This document shows, in pieces, positions 36,351 through 46,301 of a stretch of 64,000 nucleotides of DNA. The notes under the pieces are model-generated. The model was not told the origin of the DNA. It worked only from the letters and a program-made list of their open reading frames with translations, and did not search any database. This DNA comes from Paracoccus aminovorans. Lineage in GTDB: Bacteria; Pseudomonadota; Alphaproteobacteria; Rhodobacterales; Rhodobacteraceae. The position numbers and the translations under genes are program-made. Position 1 is the first letter of the stretch. Every line of letters starts with the position of its first letter. The DNA is taken from the NCBI RefSeq assembly GCF_001546115.1, contig NZ_KQ955208.1, positions 1,567,005 through 1,631,004 on the forward strand, given 5' to 3'.

Positions 36351-37007
36351 ATGTCCCTGCGCATCAACGACATCGCCCCCGATTTCACCGCCAATTCCAC
36401 CGAGGGAGAGATCCGCTTCCACGACTGGATCGGCGACAGCTATGCGATCCTGTTCTCGCATCCGCGCGATTTCACCCCGGTCTGCACCACCGAATTCGGC
36501 GCCGTGGCCCAACTGGTGCCGGAATTCGAGCAGCGCGGCACCAAGGTCCTGGGCGTCTCGGTCGATTCGGTCGAGGACCATGGCAAGTGGAAATCCGACA
36601 TCGAAAAAGTGGCGGGCGTGCCGGCGAATTTCGCCATCATCGACGACAGCGACCTGACCGTCGCCAAGGCCTATGACATGCTGCCGGCCGACTATTACCT
36701 GCCGACCGAGGGCCGCACCCCGGCGCATTCGGCGACGGTGCGCACGGTCTTCATCATCGGGCCGGACAAGAAGGTGCGGCTGACGATGACCTATCCGATG
36801 TCGGTAGGCCGCAACTTCGCCGAGATCGTCCGGGCGCTGGACGCGGTGCAAAAGACCGACGGCGTGCCGCTGGCGACGCCGGCGAACTGGGTGCCCGGCC
36901 AGGACGTGATCGTGGCGCTGGCGCTGGACGACGCGGCGGCCGAGGCGAAATACGGCGCGCTCGACAAGAAGCTGCCCTATCTGCGCTTCGCCAAGGACCC
37001 GGCGTAA
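36351..37007 (+). CDS. 1-Cys peroxiredoxin (Prx6 family)
   Basis: 218-residue peroxidase reducing H2O2 and organic peroxides. The peroxidatic Cys45 is in HPRDFTPVCTTE, with the P-x3-T-x2-C signature. The chain extends well past the AhpC/Tpx core (TPANWVPGQDVIVALALDD), as in Prx6-type enzymes. No second resolving Cys is present. The extended C-terminus forms the Prx6 dimer domain. Single gene with a good rho-independent terminator. Confidence 0.93.
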   Translation: MSLRINDIAPDFTANSTEGEIRFHDWIGDSYAILFSHPRDFTPVCTTEFGAVAQLVPEFEQRGTKVLGVSVDSVEDHGKWKSDIEKVAGVPANFAIIDDSDLTVAKAYDMLPADYYLPTEGRTPAHSATVRTVFIIGPDKKVRLTMTYPMSVGRNFAEIVRALDAVQKTDGVPLATPANWVPGQDVIVALALDDAAAEAKYGALDKKLPYLRFAKDPA

Positions 37008-37018
37008 GGCCGGGCGAG

Positions 37019-37043
37019 GCCGCGCCTTTCGGGCGCGGCTTTT
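37019..37043 (+). terminator. Rho-independent terminator of the peroxiredoxin gene
   Basis: Arms GCCGCGCC and GGCGCGGC, loop TTTCG, followed by TTTT. It sits 12 bases after the stop. Confidence 0.8.
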
Positions 37044-37169
37044 CACAGGGCAGTCCTGGCGTCCTGCCGCTCGCCGTGGCAAGCGCGGCGGATGCAGCTG
37101 CAATGTTGCCCGGAATGGAAAAGTCCCATATCACGGACCAGTCCCGACCCGGAACGAACGGAGCCTTCG

Positions 37170-38081
37170 TTGACGACGCCGCCCCGCACGGTCAAGGTTG
37201 CCTATGTCACCGACCGCGGCTTTCTCAGGCCGACCCTGGTTTCCGTCTGGAGCCTGCTGCAGCATCTGAAGGGCCCGGCCGAGTTGCACGTCTGGGGCGA
37301 CGGGTTGCAGGCCGCGGACTGGGCCGATGTCGAAAAGGTCGCTGCGGAAAACCCCCGGGTCGCGCTGCATTGCAGGGATATCGGCAGCGGCTATCTTGAT
37401 GGCGCGCATGGTCCGCAAAGCTATATCTCGGCCGCCACCATGGGCCGCCTGTTCATTCCACGCCTTATCGACGGCTATGTGCTCTATATCGATGGCGACA
37501 CGCTGGTGACCGGCGATGTGTCCGAACTGTTCCGGCTTGACCTGGGCAGGGCCTATGCCGGCGTGGTGCGGGATTACACGGTCGCGCATTGGCTGTCCGA
37601 TCAGGGTGGACGATCAGGCTTGCGCGAGGAGCGGCTTTCCGAAATCCGGCAGCTGATGGATCCGGCCCCGGTTCAGGATTACTTCAACGCCGGGGTGCTC
37701 TTGCTGAATTGCGACGCCCTTCGCGCGGAACCGGCCCTGCTGGAGCGGGTCGCGGATGTCCTCGCCGCCTCCGCCTGCAGCCATGGCGATCAGGACCACC
37801 TGAACGCCCTGTTCCGCGGCAATGTCGTCCAGCTGGACCTGGGATGGAACGCATCCTGGGGCCGCATCCGGAAACACCGCGCACATCTGTCGCGCAACGG
37901 CACGCCGGCAACCGGCGCCCTGCCCGGCAGGGGATCAGTCATCCTGCACTATCATGGGCCGGAAAAGCCTTGGCGGGCCACGGGCTGGGATATCTGGTCG
38001 TCTCGTGGTCGGGCGACCAGGATCTACAAACGCGCCCTGCGCCGTTTTCTGCGCAGGTATCCCGATCTGCGCCCGACCTGA
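37170..38081 (+). CDS. Family 8 glycosyltransferase
   Basis: 303 residues from a TTG at 37170, chosen because GGAG lies 6 bases upstream and the protein then opens TTPPRTVKVAYVTDRGF; an ATG at 37092 would add 26 unlikely residues. GT8 marks are the nucleotide-sugar fold start, the DxD motif YIDGDTLVTGDVSELF (Asp108, Asp110), FNAGVLLLNCDALR, GDQDHLNALF and the C-terminal ILHYHGPEKPW. GT8 enzymes include LPS galactosyl- and glucosyltransferases (LgtC, RfaI). It pairs with the pyruvyltransferase-like gene downstream, suggesting a surface polysaccharide. The surroundings are housekeeping genes. Confidence 0.87.
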   Translation: MTTPPRTVKVAYVTDRGFLRPTLVSVWSLLQHLKGPAELHVWGDGLQAADWADVEKVAAENPRVALHCRDIGSGYLDGAHGPQSYISAATMGRLFIPRLIDGYVLYIDGDTLVTGDVSELFRLDLGRAYAGVVRDYTVAHWLSDQGGRSGLREERLSEIRQLMDPAPVQDYFNAGVLLLNCDALRAEPALLERVADVLAASACSHGDQDHLNALFRGNVVQLDLGWNASWGRIRKHRAHLSRNGTPATGALPGRGSVILHYHGPEKPWRATGWDIWSSRGRATRIYKRALRRFLRRYPDLRPT

Positions 38082-38136
38082 TCGAGACGACACGCATCAC
38101 GCGCCGCGCCGCAGAGGCAGGCTTCAGGAGCTGGAT

Positions 38137-39168
38137 TTGACGCAAGACCATCGCGCCCCCTCGCAAGGCAAGCCCGCCCGCGCGCTTCTGGTGGGGCATC
38201 TTTCCACCGTGGGCGACGTCGAGGTCCTGCGGCAGATCGAGCGGCGGCTCGATGCCCTGGGCATGGATTACGACGTTTCCCCCTTTACCGATGCCCGGCT
38301 GACCGTGGACCGGTCCTGGCTGGACAAGCACAAGCTGGACCCGCGGCGCTATACGCATCTGATCGTGATCTGCGGGCCCTTCACGCCCCAGATGGCCGTG
38401 CAGCACGACAGCATCTTCGGCCGGTTCCAGCATTGCGTGCATATCGGCGTCAATCTGACCATGGTGGAGAAGCTTCAGGACTTCAATCCGTTCGAAGTCC
38501 TGCTGGAACGCGACAGCGACAGGACCGTGCGCGCCGACCTGAGTTTCCTTGAAACCCCGGAGCCGATGCCGGTCGTGGGCCTGTGCCTTGCCAGCCCGCA
38601 GCGCGAATATGGCGCGCGTCGCCGTGGCGATCTGGCAGCCCAGAGGCTGCGCCGCCTGATCCGGGATGCCGGCGTGGCCTTCATCGAGCTGGACACGTCC
38701 GTGCCCGTCGAAACCAACCGCTTCGGCCTGTCCAGCGGCGCCGAGTTCGAGGCGATCTGCCGCCGGCTTGATGCCATGCTGACGACAAGGCTTCACGGCA
38801 TGGTGCTGGCGCTCAAGAACGGCATTCCAACGCTGGCGATCGACCCGGTGGCCGGGGGCGACAAGGTCACGCGCCAGGCGCAGGAACTGGGCTGGCCCGA
38901 GGTATTCGACGCCGACGCCGCAAGCGATGACGACCTCGCGGCGGCGCTTGCGCGTTGCCTTTCCCCGGAAACCCGCGAAAGGGCGGCGCGCATCCGGGAC
39001 GCGGCGGTTGCGTCGCTTGCGGATTTCGACGCGCAGTTTGCCGCCGCGCTGACGGTTCCCGCCAATCCGGCGCTGCGTGCGAACCTCGTGCCGCCGGTCG
39101 GCCGGATCCAAGCCTGGCGCAAGCGGTTCAAGGCCTGGAAGCGCGCGCGAAGAAACCGGCGCCGCTAG
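38137..39168 (+). CDS. Polysaccharide pyruvyl transferase family protein
   Basis: 343 residues from a TTG at 38137 with AGGAG six bases upstream. The protein matches the PS_pyruv_trans pattern: ARALLVGHLSTVGDVEVLRQ near the N-terminus, DTSVPVETNRFGL mid-chain, and the signature MLTTRLHGMVLALKNGIPTLAIDP. The C-terminal tail is strongly basic (KRFKAWKRARRNRRR). Family members add pyruvate ketals to exopolysaccharide sugars. The first domain is shorter and more divergent than usual, so catalytic activity is inferred only. It follows the GT8 gene by 55 bases. Confidence 0.8.
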   Translation: MTQDHRAPSQGKPARALLVGHLSTVGDVEVLRQIERRLDALGMDYDVSPFTDARLTVDRSWLDKHKLDPRRYTHLIVICGPFTPQMAVQHDSIFGRFQHCVHIGVNLTMVEKLQDFNPFEVLLERDSDRTVRADLSFLETPEPMPVVGLCLASPQREYGARRRGDLAAQRLRRLIRDAGVAFIELDTSVPVETNRFGLSSGAEFEAICRRLDAMLTTRLHGMVLALKNGIPTLAIDPVAGGDKVTRQAQELGWPEVFDADAASDDDLAAALARCLSPETRERAARIRDAAVASLADFDAQFAAALTVPANPALRANLVPPVGRIQAWRKRFKAWKRARRNRRR

Positions 39169-39215
39169 GCCCCGATCCGTTCCATTGCGGGCGCAGCGCC
39201 GGCAGCAATGAAAAA

Positions 39216-39235
39216 GGCCCCGCAAACGCGGGGCC
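39216..39235 (-). terminator. Bidirectional terminator of pnp and the pyruvyltransferase gene
   Basis: Arms GGCCCCGC and GCGGGGCC around AAAC. Minus strand (pnp) is followed by TTTTT; plus strand by TTTCC. Confidence 0.8.
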
Positions 39236-39255
39236 TTTCCGGAACCGCCGGCCGA

Positions 39256-41406
<2,151 letters not shown>

Positions 41407-41616
41407 CTGATTTCCTCTGGGAGCGACCGGCCCTCCGGCCTCCCGTGTCTATGGCGGCCCCATTGCCGCCCGCCCCTATCCTTGCGCATGTGCCCCGGGG
41501 CTGGGGGCGTCACGTCACAGATGGGGCCCCATACAGGAAAACAGGGGCTGTGAAAAGAGTTTTGGCGGGGTCCGCCCGCGCCGGCCGTCCCATGGCGGCC
41601 CACCGCCCAGGGCGCT

Positions 41617-41644
41617 GCGTCCCGCCCGGCGCCGGGCGGGACGC
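41617..41644. repeat. 28-bp perfect palindrome downstream of the Ala/Pro-rich gene
   Basis: GCGTCCCGCCCGGC followed directly by its reverse complement. It lies 6 bases after the stop at 41651 (minus strand). It can form a 12-bp stem with a 4-base loop and may end that transcript, although no T-run follows. Confidence 0.55.
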
Positions 41645-41650
41645 GCCGGA

Positions 41651-42355
41651 TCATGCGACCAGCAGCGCGGGGCGCGTGCTGGCTTCGGCGGTCGCGGCGG
41701 CGGTCTCGGCGCGCTTTTCAGCCTGAACGGTGGCGTGCTTCTCCGCCGCCTCGGTCAGGGTGGAGGCGAGGTTGAGCATCCGCTCCTGCTGCAAGGCCTT
41801 GATCGCCATGGCGCGGGCATGGTCCTCGTCCGACCAGGCATCCGCGGCCTGCGTGACCAAGCCGCTGTCGGCGGCCTGGGCGGCTTCCGCCGACGCAGAG
41901 CCGGCGCTGGTCCCGGACCGGCCGGTCGAGGCAGGCGCGATCTGCGCGGTCGAGCCCGCGGCGATGGCCGACGCATCCGCGGCCTGCGACGCCGTGTCGA
42001 GCTGTGCCTTGGTGTCGGCAGCCGCGTTCGTCCCAGGGGCCGGCTGCTCGGCGTTGAGGACCACGGTCGCTGTGGCAGGCGCGGGCTCGGCTTCCGCCAT
42101 CGCCGCCGGCACGTCCGGTATCGCCGCGGGCGGGGGCGGCGGCGGATAGGCAGCCACCGGCGGCGCGGCATCTGCCGCTTTTTCCGGGACGTTCAGGTCG
42201 ATGCGGTCCTGGCTGACATCCGTGATCGGCGTGCTGCCTTGCGGCGCCGGCGCCTGGTTCTGGGGGCTGTTCTGGGCCGTGCTCTGGTCGGTGCGCACGC
42301 CCGTCAGCCCGGTGAGCGTGGAATTCAAGACACTCGTCAATAATCCTAACGGCAT
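41651..42355 (-). CDS. Ala/Pro-rich protein of unknown function
   Basis: 234 residues, very rich in Ala, Pro, Thr and Gln, with no signal peptide or membrane segment. The N-terminus MPLGLLTSVLNSTLTGL is moderately hydrophobic; a Pro run (YPPPPPPAAIPDVP) is followed by low complexity and then a C-terminal helix (HARAMAIKALQQERMLNLASTLTEAAEKHATVQAEKRAE). AGGAGA sits 8 bases before the ATG, which supports it as a real gene. I do not recognise a family. It lies between rpsO and pnp on the same strand. It could be a scaffold or surface protein; no function is claimed. Confidence 0.65.
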   Translation of the reverse strand: MPLGLLTSVLNSTLTGLTGVRTDQSTAQNSPQNQAPAPQGSTPITDVSQDRIDLNVPEKAADAAPPVAAYPPPPPPAAIPDVPAAMAEAEPAPATATVVLNAEQPAPGTNAAADTKAQLDTASQAADASAIAAGSTAQIAPASTGRSGTSAGSASAEAAQAADSGLVTQAADAWSDEDHARAMAIKALQQERMLNLASTLTEAAEKHATVQAEKRAETAAATAEASTRPALLVA

Positions 42356-42475
42356 TGGCCATTCTCCTGTTTACGCAGGATTAGCCAATATCGAAATCAG
42401 GTCAGCTTCCAGAAGGAACTATGGCGAATTTTATCCTTCGGCCGTTCGGCTCGACTGGCCCAGCCACAAAGAAAA

Positions 42476-42500
42476 ACGCCCGCGGCATAGCCCCGGGCGT
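42476..42500 (-). terminator. Rho-independent terminator of rpsO
   Basis: Arms ACGCCCGCGG and CCCCGGGCGT (one mismatch), loop CATAG, followed on the minus strand by TTTTTCTTTG. It separates rpsO from the downstream gene. Confidence 0.8.
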
Positions 42501-42525
42501 CCGTCTGTCAGCGGCGAGAGACGCC

Positions 42526-42795
42526 TTAGCGGCGCAGGCCCAGCTTGCCGATCAGGTCGGTATAGCGGGCTTCGTCCTTGCGCTTCAGATAGTCCAGCAG
42601 CTTGCGGCGCTGCGCGACCAGCTTCAGCAGACCACGACGCGAATGGTTGTCTTTCTTGTGGGTCTTGAAGTGCTCGGTCAGGGTGGCGATGCGCGACGAC
42701 AGGATGGCGACCTGGACCTCGGGCGAGCCGGTGTCGCCTTTCTTGGTCGCGAATTCGCTCATCACGCGGTTCTTTTCCTCGACGGTGATCGACAT
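42526..42795 (-). CDS. rpsO: 30S ribosomal protein S15
   Basis: 89 residues, standard length. Signature: [55 protein letters not shown] and the terminal GKLGLRR. It binds the central domain of 16S rRNA. GGAG lies 9 bases before the ATG. A strong terminator follows. The truB gene often found upstream is not here. Confidence 0.97.
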   Translation of the reverse strand: MSITVEEKNRVMSEFATKKGDTGSPEVQVAILSSRIATLTEHFKTHKKDNHSRRGLLKLVAQRRKLLDYLKRKDEARYTDLIGKLGLRR

Positions 42796-42946
42796 CGGGG
42801 TCTCCTTTCGAAGTCAAAGGGTTATGGCTCCGGCCGGGATGTCGTCCAGCGCAGGCCCATGGAGAGATCCACCGGATTCGGTCCAGCGGATGCGCGGCTA
42901 TAGGCGGAATCGGCGGGAAAGGAAAGGCTTTTCTCGGCCCTGCCGG

Positions 42947-43885
42947 TCAGGCGGCGGGCCGGATCGCCGTCAGGGTGATGTCGCTGACCCGCAGCCCCTG
43001 CACCCCCAGCAGCTTGCCCACGGCCAGCCCGTCCATGCGCACCAGCGTCGAGCCGTCCGGGTGCAGGTCCAGCGTCACCTCGGGCGGGATGCCGTCGCCG
43101 TCATCCTCATAGCGCAGCTCAAGCCGGTCCTGGTCCGGGTCGAAGTCGCCGATCAGCGGCACGGTCTCGCCCGGATCCTCCAGCGCCGGATCGGGGGCGC
43201 CCAGCTGGAACAGGTCCTCGCCCTCGCCGCCCTCGGCGAAATCGCCGGCGCCGGCCATCAGCGTGTCATGGCCGGCGCCGCCATGCAGCCAGGCCGCATC
43301 AGGATGGGCCGAGCCGATCAGCAGGTCGTCGCCCTCGCCGCCGTCCAGGTCGTCGGTGCCGCGCCCGGCGACCAGCGTGTCGTTGCCGGCATTGCCGGTG
43401 ATCCAGTCGTCGCCCTCGCCACCGGTCAGGCTGTCGTCACCTTCGCCGCCGAAGATCGTGTCGTCGCCGGCGCCGCCATGCACGGTGTCATGGCCGCCCT
43501 GGCCGGCCAGGGAATCGGCGCCGGCGCCGCCTTCGATCGAATCGTCGCCGCCCTCGCCATAGTCGCCATCGCCATAGATCCAGTCGGTGCCGTCGCCGCC
43601 CAGCAGCGTGTCGTCACCCAGGCCGCCGTGCAAATCGTCGTTGCCGCCGAACCCGCTGAGCCGGTCGTCGTATTCGCTGCCGGCGAGCCAGTCCGAACCC
43701 TCGGTGCCCTCGGTCTCGACGCCCTCGGGGTCGTCGTCCGGGTCCGGCTCGACGGGGCCGGGATTGTCGGGATCTTCCTCGCCTGGCTCGGGCCGGGTCG
43801 AACTGACATCGACCGCCAGCCCGACCACGAGCATGCTCAACAGACTTCCAAGAAGCAACATGGCGGCACCAGACAACCGAATCAT
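42947..43885 (-). CDS. Membrane-anchored RTX-type calcium-binding repeat protein
   Basis: 312 residues. An N-terminal hydrophobic helix (about residues 8-28) reads as an uncleaved anchor or signal, then an acidic Pro-rich linker. About ten RTX nonapeptides follow (GGxGxDxLx, such as LHGGLGDDTLLGGDG and TGNAGNDTLVAGRG), each pair binding Ca2+ in a parallel beta-roll. The C-terminal block with IGDFDPDQDRLEL resembles the end region of type I-secreted RTX proteins. The mixture of an N-terminal hydrophobic segment with an RTX tail makes the export route uncertain (Sec or type I). A consensus CtrA box lies about 53 bases upstream. Function unknown; adhesion or calcium-dependent surface roles are typical. 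Confidence 0.85.
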   Translation of the reverse strand: MIRLSGAAMLLLGSLLSMLVVGLAVDVSSTRPEPGEEDPDNPGPVEPDPDDDPEGVETEGTEGSDWLAGSEYDDRLSGFGGNDDLHGGLGDDTLLGGDGTDWIYGDGDYGEGGDDSIEGGAGADSLAGQGGHDTVHGGAGDDTIFGGEGDDSLTGGEGDDWITGNAGNDTLVAGRGTDDLDGGEGDDLLIGSAHPDAAWLHGGAGHDTLMAGAGDFAEGGEGEDLFQLGAPDPALEDPGETVPLIGDFDPDQDRLELRYEDDGDGIPPEVTLDLHPDGSTLVRMDGLAVGKLLGVQGLRVSDITLTAIRPAA

Positions 43886-44260
43886 ACAACCTTTACGGGC
43901 AGAGTAGCGGTTGGCGCCTGGCTCCGCATCCTGTTTGTTAAGAGAGGGTTAATTCCACGCCGCCGCCGTCGCCAATGCGGCCATGGCGCGGGCGCGGCCC
44001 GGTCCGGCAACCGTCTCTCGGAGCGTTTTGAACGCAGAGCGCGGCGGATGCTGGCGCAGGGCCATCGAGCGCCGCCGGGCGAGCCGATTCGCCGACCGCG
44101 TGCGTCCAGACTCATGCGCGGGTCCGGATCTCGCAGCGCAATCGTTTCGGCGCTGGAGAGCGTTCCCGGGAGGCGCTGGCAATGCAACCGCGCGGGCTGC
44201 ATATGCAGGCCAATGAGCCGCGGAAAGCCGCGCGCTCGCGTTGGCGCCAGATGAGGCAGC
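43886..44260. other. 375-base intergenic region between the RTX and YggS-type genes
   Basis: No gene recognised; the open frames are GC-driven. It holds the CtrA box at 43938 and a 12-bp palindrome CTGCATATGCAG at 44197-44208. No terminator with a T-run was found after the YggS-type gene. Confidence 0.55.
43938..43952 (-). promoter_or_regulatory. Consensus CtrA binding site upstream of the RTX gene
   Basis: TTAA, 7 bases (GAGAGGG), TTAA: an exact match to the full CtrA site TTAA-N7-TTAA. It ends 53 bases before the RTX start codon, a usual activation position. Confidence 0.65.
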
Positions 44261-44923
44261 TCAGCCGTAGTCGCGCGCGCCGAAGATCGCGCTGCCGACG
44301 CGGACATGGGTGGCGCCCTCGGCGATGGCGGTTTCGAAATCGGCGCTCATGCCCATCGAGAGGCTGCTTAGCCCGTTCCGCGCCGCGATGGCGCGCAGAG
44401 CGCGGAAATGCGGGGTGGCGTCCTGATCCTCGGGCGGGATGCACATCAGGCCCTGCACGTCCAGGTCCAGCGCCCGGCAGTCGGCGATGAACCCGTCTGC
44501 CTCGTCGGGCAGGATGCCGGCCTTTTGCGGCTCGGAGCCAGTGTTCACCTGCACGAAAAGCTGCGGACAGCGCCCGGCCGCCTGCACCTGCCGCGCCAGC
44601 TTCTCGGCCAGCGAGGGGCGGTCGAGCGTATGGATGGCGTCGAAAAGCTGCAGCGCCGGCTTCAGCTTGTTGGTCTGCAAGGGGCCGATCATGTGCAGTT
44701 CGACCCCAGGGAAACGGTCGCGCCAGGCGGGCCATTTTCCTGCCGCCTCCTGCACGTAATTCTCGCCGAAGACGCGCTGGCCGGCTGCCAGCACGGCCTC
44801 GACCCGCTCGGGCGGCTGCACCTTGCTGACGGCGATCAGCGTCACCGCGCCCGGCGCACGCCCGGCGGCGGATTCGGCCGCGGCGATGCGGCGCCTGATG
44901 TCATCCAGTCCCATGGACGGCAT
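44261..44923 (-). CDS. YggS family PLP-binding protein
   Basis: 220 residues from the ATG at 44923 (another ATG at 44914 is possible; neither has a good ribosome site). Fold type III PLP protein involved in PLP homeostasis. PLP Lys34 lies in LIAVSKVQP, followed by GENYVQEAAGKW, HMIGPLQTNK, VNTGSEPQKAGI and SMGMSADFETAIAEGATHVRVGSAIFG, all family hallmarks. The gene lies directly behind the porin terminator, so it needs its own promoter or read-through. Confidence 0.93.
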   Translation of the reverse strand: MPSMGLDDIRRRIAAAESAAGRAPGAVTLIAVSKVQPPERVEAVLAAGQRVFGENYVQEAAGKWPAWRDRFPGVELHMIGPLQTNKLKPALQLFDAIHTLDRPSLAEKLARQVQAAGRCPQLFVQVNTGSEPQKAGILPDEADGFIADCRALDLDVQGLMCIPPEDQDATPHFRALRAIAARNGLSSLSMGMSADFETAIAEGATHVRVGSAIFGARDYG

Positions 44924-44936
44924 GATTCGCAAAAGA

Positions 44937-44963
44937 AAAGAGCGGGCGCAAGGCCCGCTCTTT
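44937..44963 (-). terminator. Rho-independent terminator of the porin gene
   Basis: Perfect 11-bp arms AAAGAGCGGGC and GCCCGCTCTTT with a 5-base loop. On the minus strand it is followed by TTTTCTTTT. It ends only 13 bases before the YggS-type start codon. Confidence 0.85.
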
Positions 44964-44983
44964 CGCATTCCGGTTCTGACGGA

Positions 44984-45967
44984 TCAGAACGAGAACTTGA
45001 TACCGAAGTCGGCGACGGTGTCGTCGAGGTAGTCGGTGTCGATGATGCCACCGGCCAGAACGGCGCCGCCGCCCAGGTCGTAGTCGGCACCGATGCCGAA
45101 CGAGTCGTATTCTTCGTCGAAGCCGGCGACTTCGACTTCGTCACGACGCCAGAAGCCTTTCACAGCGATCGCGTCCATCTGGTAGGTCGCGCCCAGGCCA
45201 TAGGTCTTGGCATCGGCGTCGGCGATCGAGTCGATGCTGTAGTCCATGTACACGCCTTTGATGGCGAAGTTGTTGAACTTGCCTTCGGCAGCCAGACCGA
45301 TTTCGCTGTCGTCGCCGTTGTCCGAGTAGGACAGCGCGGCCCAGAAGTTCGAGCCTTCGTATTTCGCAGCGACCGACCAGGCGGTGTCGGCGGTGTCAAC
45401 CTGATTGCCGTCCAGGTCGAACACGTCCGAGCGACCGACCACGCCCGGGCCGGCAACGTTCGAGCCGTCGGTGGCCGAGGCGTAGAACGAGATGTTGTTG
45501 ACGGTGTATTCATACAGGATCGTCGGACCCTGGTCTTCGTTCTCACCGTCGCCGACCAGGAAGCTGATCTCTTCGATGTCGCCACCGAATTCACCGTCGG
45601 TGTAGCCGATTTCCGGCAGGTCGCCGATCGCGGCTTCCGCGGCGCCGACAACGTCACCCATCGACAGCTTGCCGTAGGTGCCCGAGATCCAGACGGCGCC
45701 GGCGGTGCCGCGGGCGGCCGAACGGTTGGACTCGGTGTTGCCAGCGGTGTAGTCGCTTTCCTGGTCGACGCGGAAGGCGCCGCCGAACGACAGGCCGGCA
45801 TCCGATTCACCGGTCAGGGTGAATTTCACGCGGGCGCGGCTCGAGAACTGAGCGTCGTTGCCGTCATAGATCACACCCATACGGCCGTCGCCCGAAACGG
45901 CGACTTCAGCCGAGGCGAAGCCAGCCGAAAGCACCAGCGCGCTGGTGGCGAAAAGAACCTTTTTCAT
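44984..45967 (-). CDS. General porin, Rhodobacter type
   Basis: 327-residue outer-membrane trimeric beta-barrel porin. The signal peptide is MKKVLFATSALVLSAGFASA, cleaved before EVAVSGDGRMGV. Amphipathic beta strands alternate with acidic loops throughout, and the chain ends in aromatic Phe (FGIKFSF), the outer-membrane assembly signal. FRVDQESDYTAGN and GTYGKLSMGDVVGAAEAAIG match Porin_4 family members from Rhodobacter and Paracoccus. Codons are strongly biased (AAC, TTC, GAC), fitting high expression. A long leader and a strong terminator flank the gene. Confidence 0.93.
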   Translation of the reverse strand: MKKVLFATSALVLSAGFASAEVAVSGDGRMGVIYDGNDAQFSSRARVKFTLTGESDAGLSFGGAFRVDQESDYTAGNTESNRSAARGTAGAVWISGTYGKLSMGDVVGAAEAAIGDLPEIGYTDGEFGGDIEEISFLVGDGENEDQGPTILYEYTVNNISFYASATDGSNVAGPGVVGRSDVFDLDGNQVDTADTAWSVAAKYEGSNFWAALSYSDNGDDSEIGLAAEGKFNNFAIKGVYMDYSIDSIADADAKTYGLGATYQMDAIAVKGFWRRDEVEVAGFDEEYDSFGIGADYDLGGGAVLAGGIIDTDYLDDTVADFGIKFSF

Positions 45968-46301
45968 GGTTTTCCCTCTTGTCTCTCTCGTGTGCCCCAG
46001 CCAGAGAACCGACCGAGGTATAGGCAGTTGTGTCGCCCTTTCCCCCCCGCATTGCAACGGAATCGCATCGGCTTAGCCCGTTTCGGGCCTGCTGTGATGC
46101 ACAAGGGCCACAGTCCGTTGCAGCCCGGGCAAGCGCGCCCGCAAGGCCGCGCCGGCAGGGTTTTCGCAGCCCCTACGCGCGCGTGCCATATCACCCGCCT
46201 TGCGGATCGCGGCACGACCCGGCGGGCGGCGGCGCGGCCTCTCTTGTGGCAAGGGGCGGAATTGCGCTATGGCTCGGCCAAGACGATCCGGGGGACACCA
46301 G
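45968..46301. other. 334-base divergent region between porin and DUF3576 genes
   Basis: No coding sequence supported. It must carry the porin promoter (minus) and that of the DUF3576 gene (plus). TATACC on the minus strand near 46019 could be a -10, but I see no good -35 at 16-18 bases. A run of eight C at 46043 marks the porin leader side. Confidence 0.5.

Noticed and set aside
43200..43700. Tandem DNA repeats resembling a CRISPR or satellite
   Set aside because: The periodicity is the RTX nonapeptide code in a single reading frame; there are no constant repeats with unique spacers.
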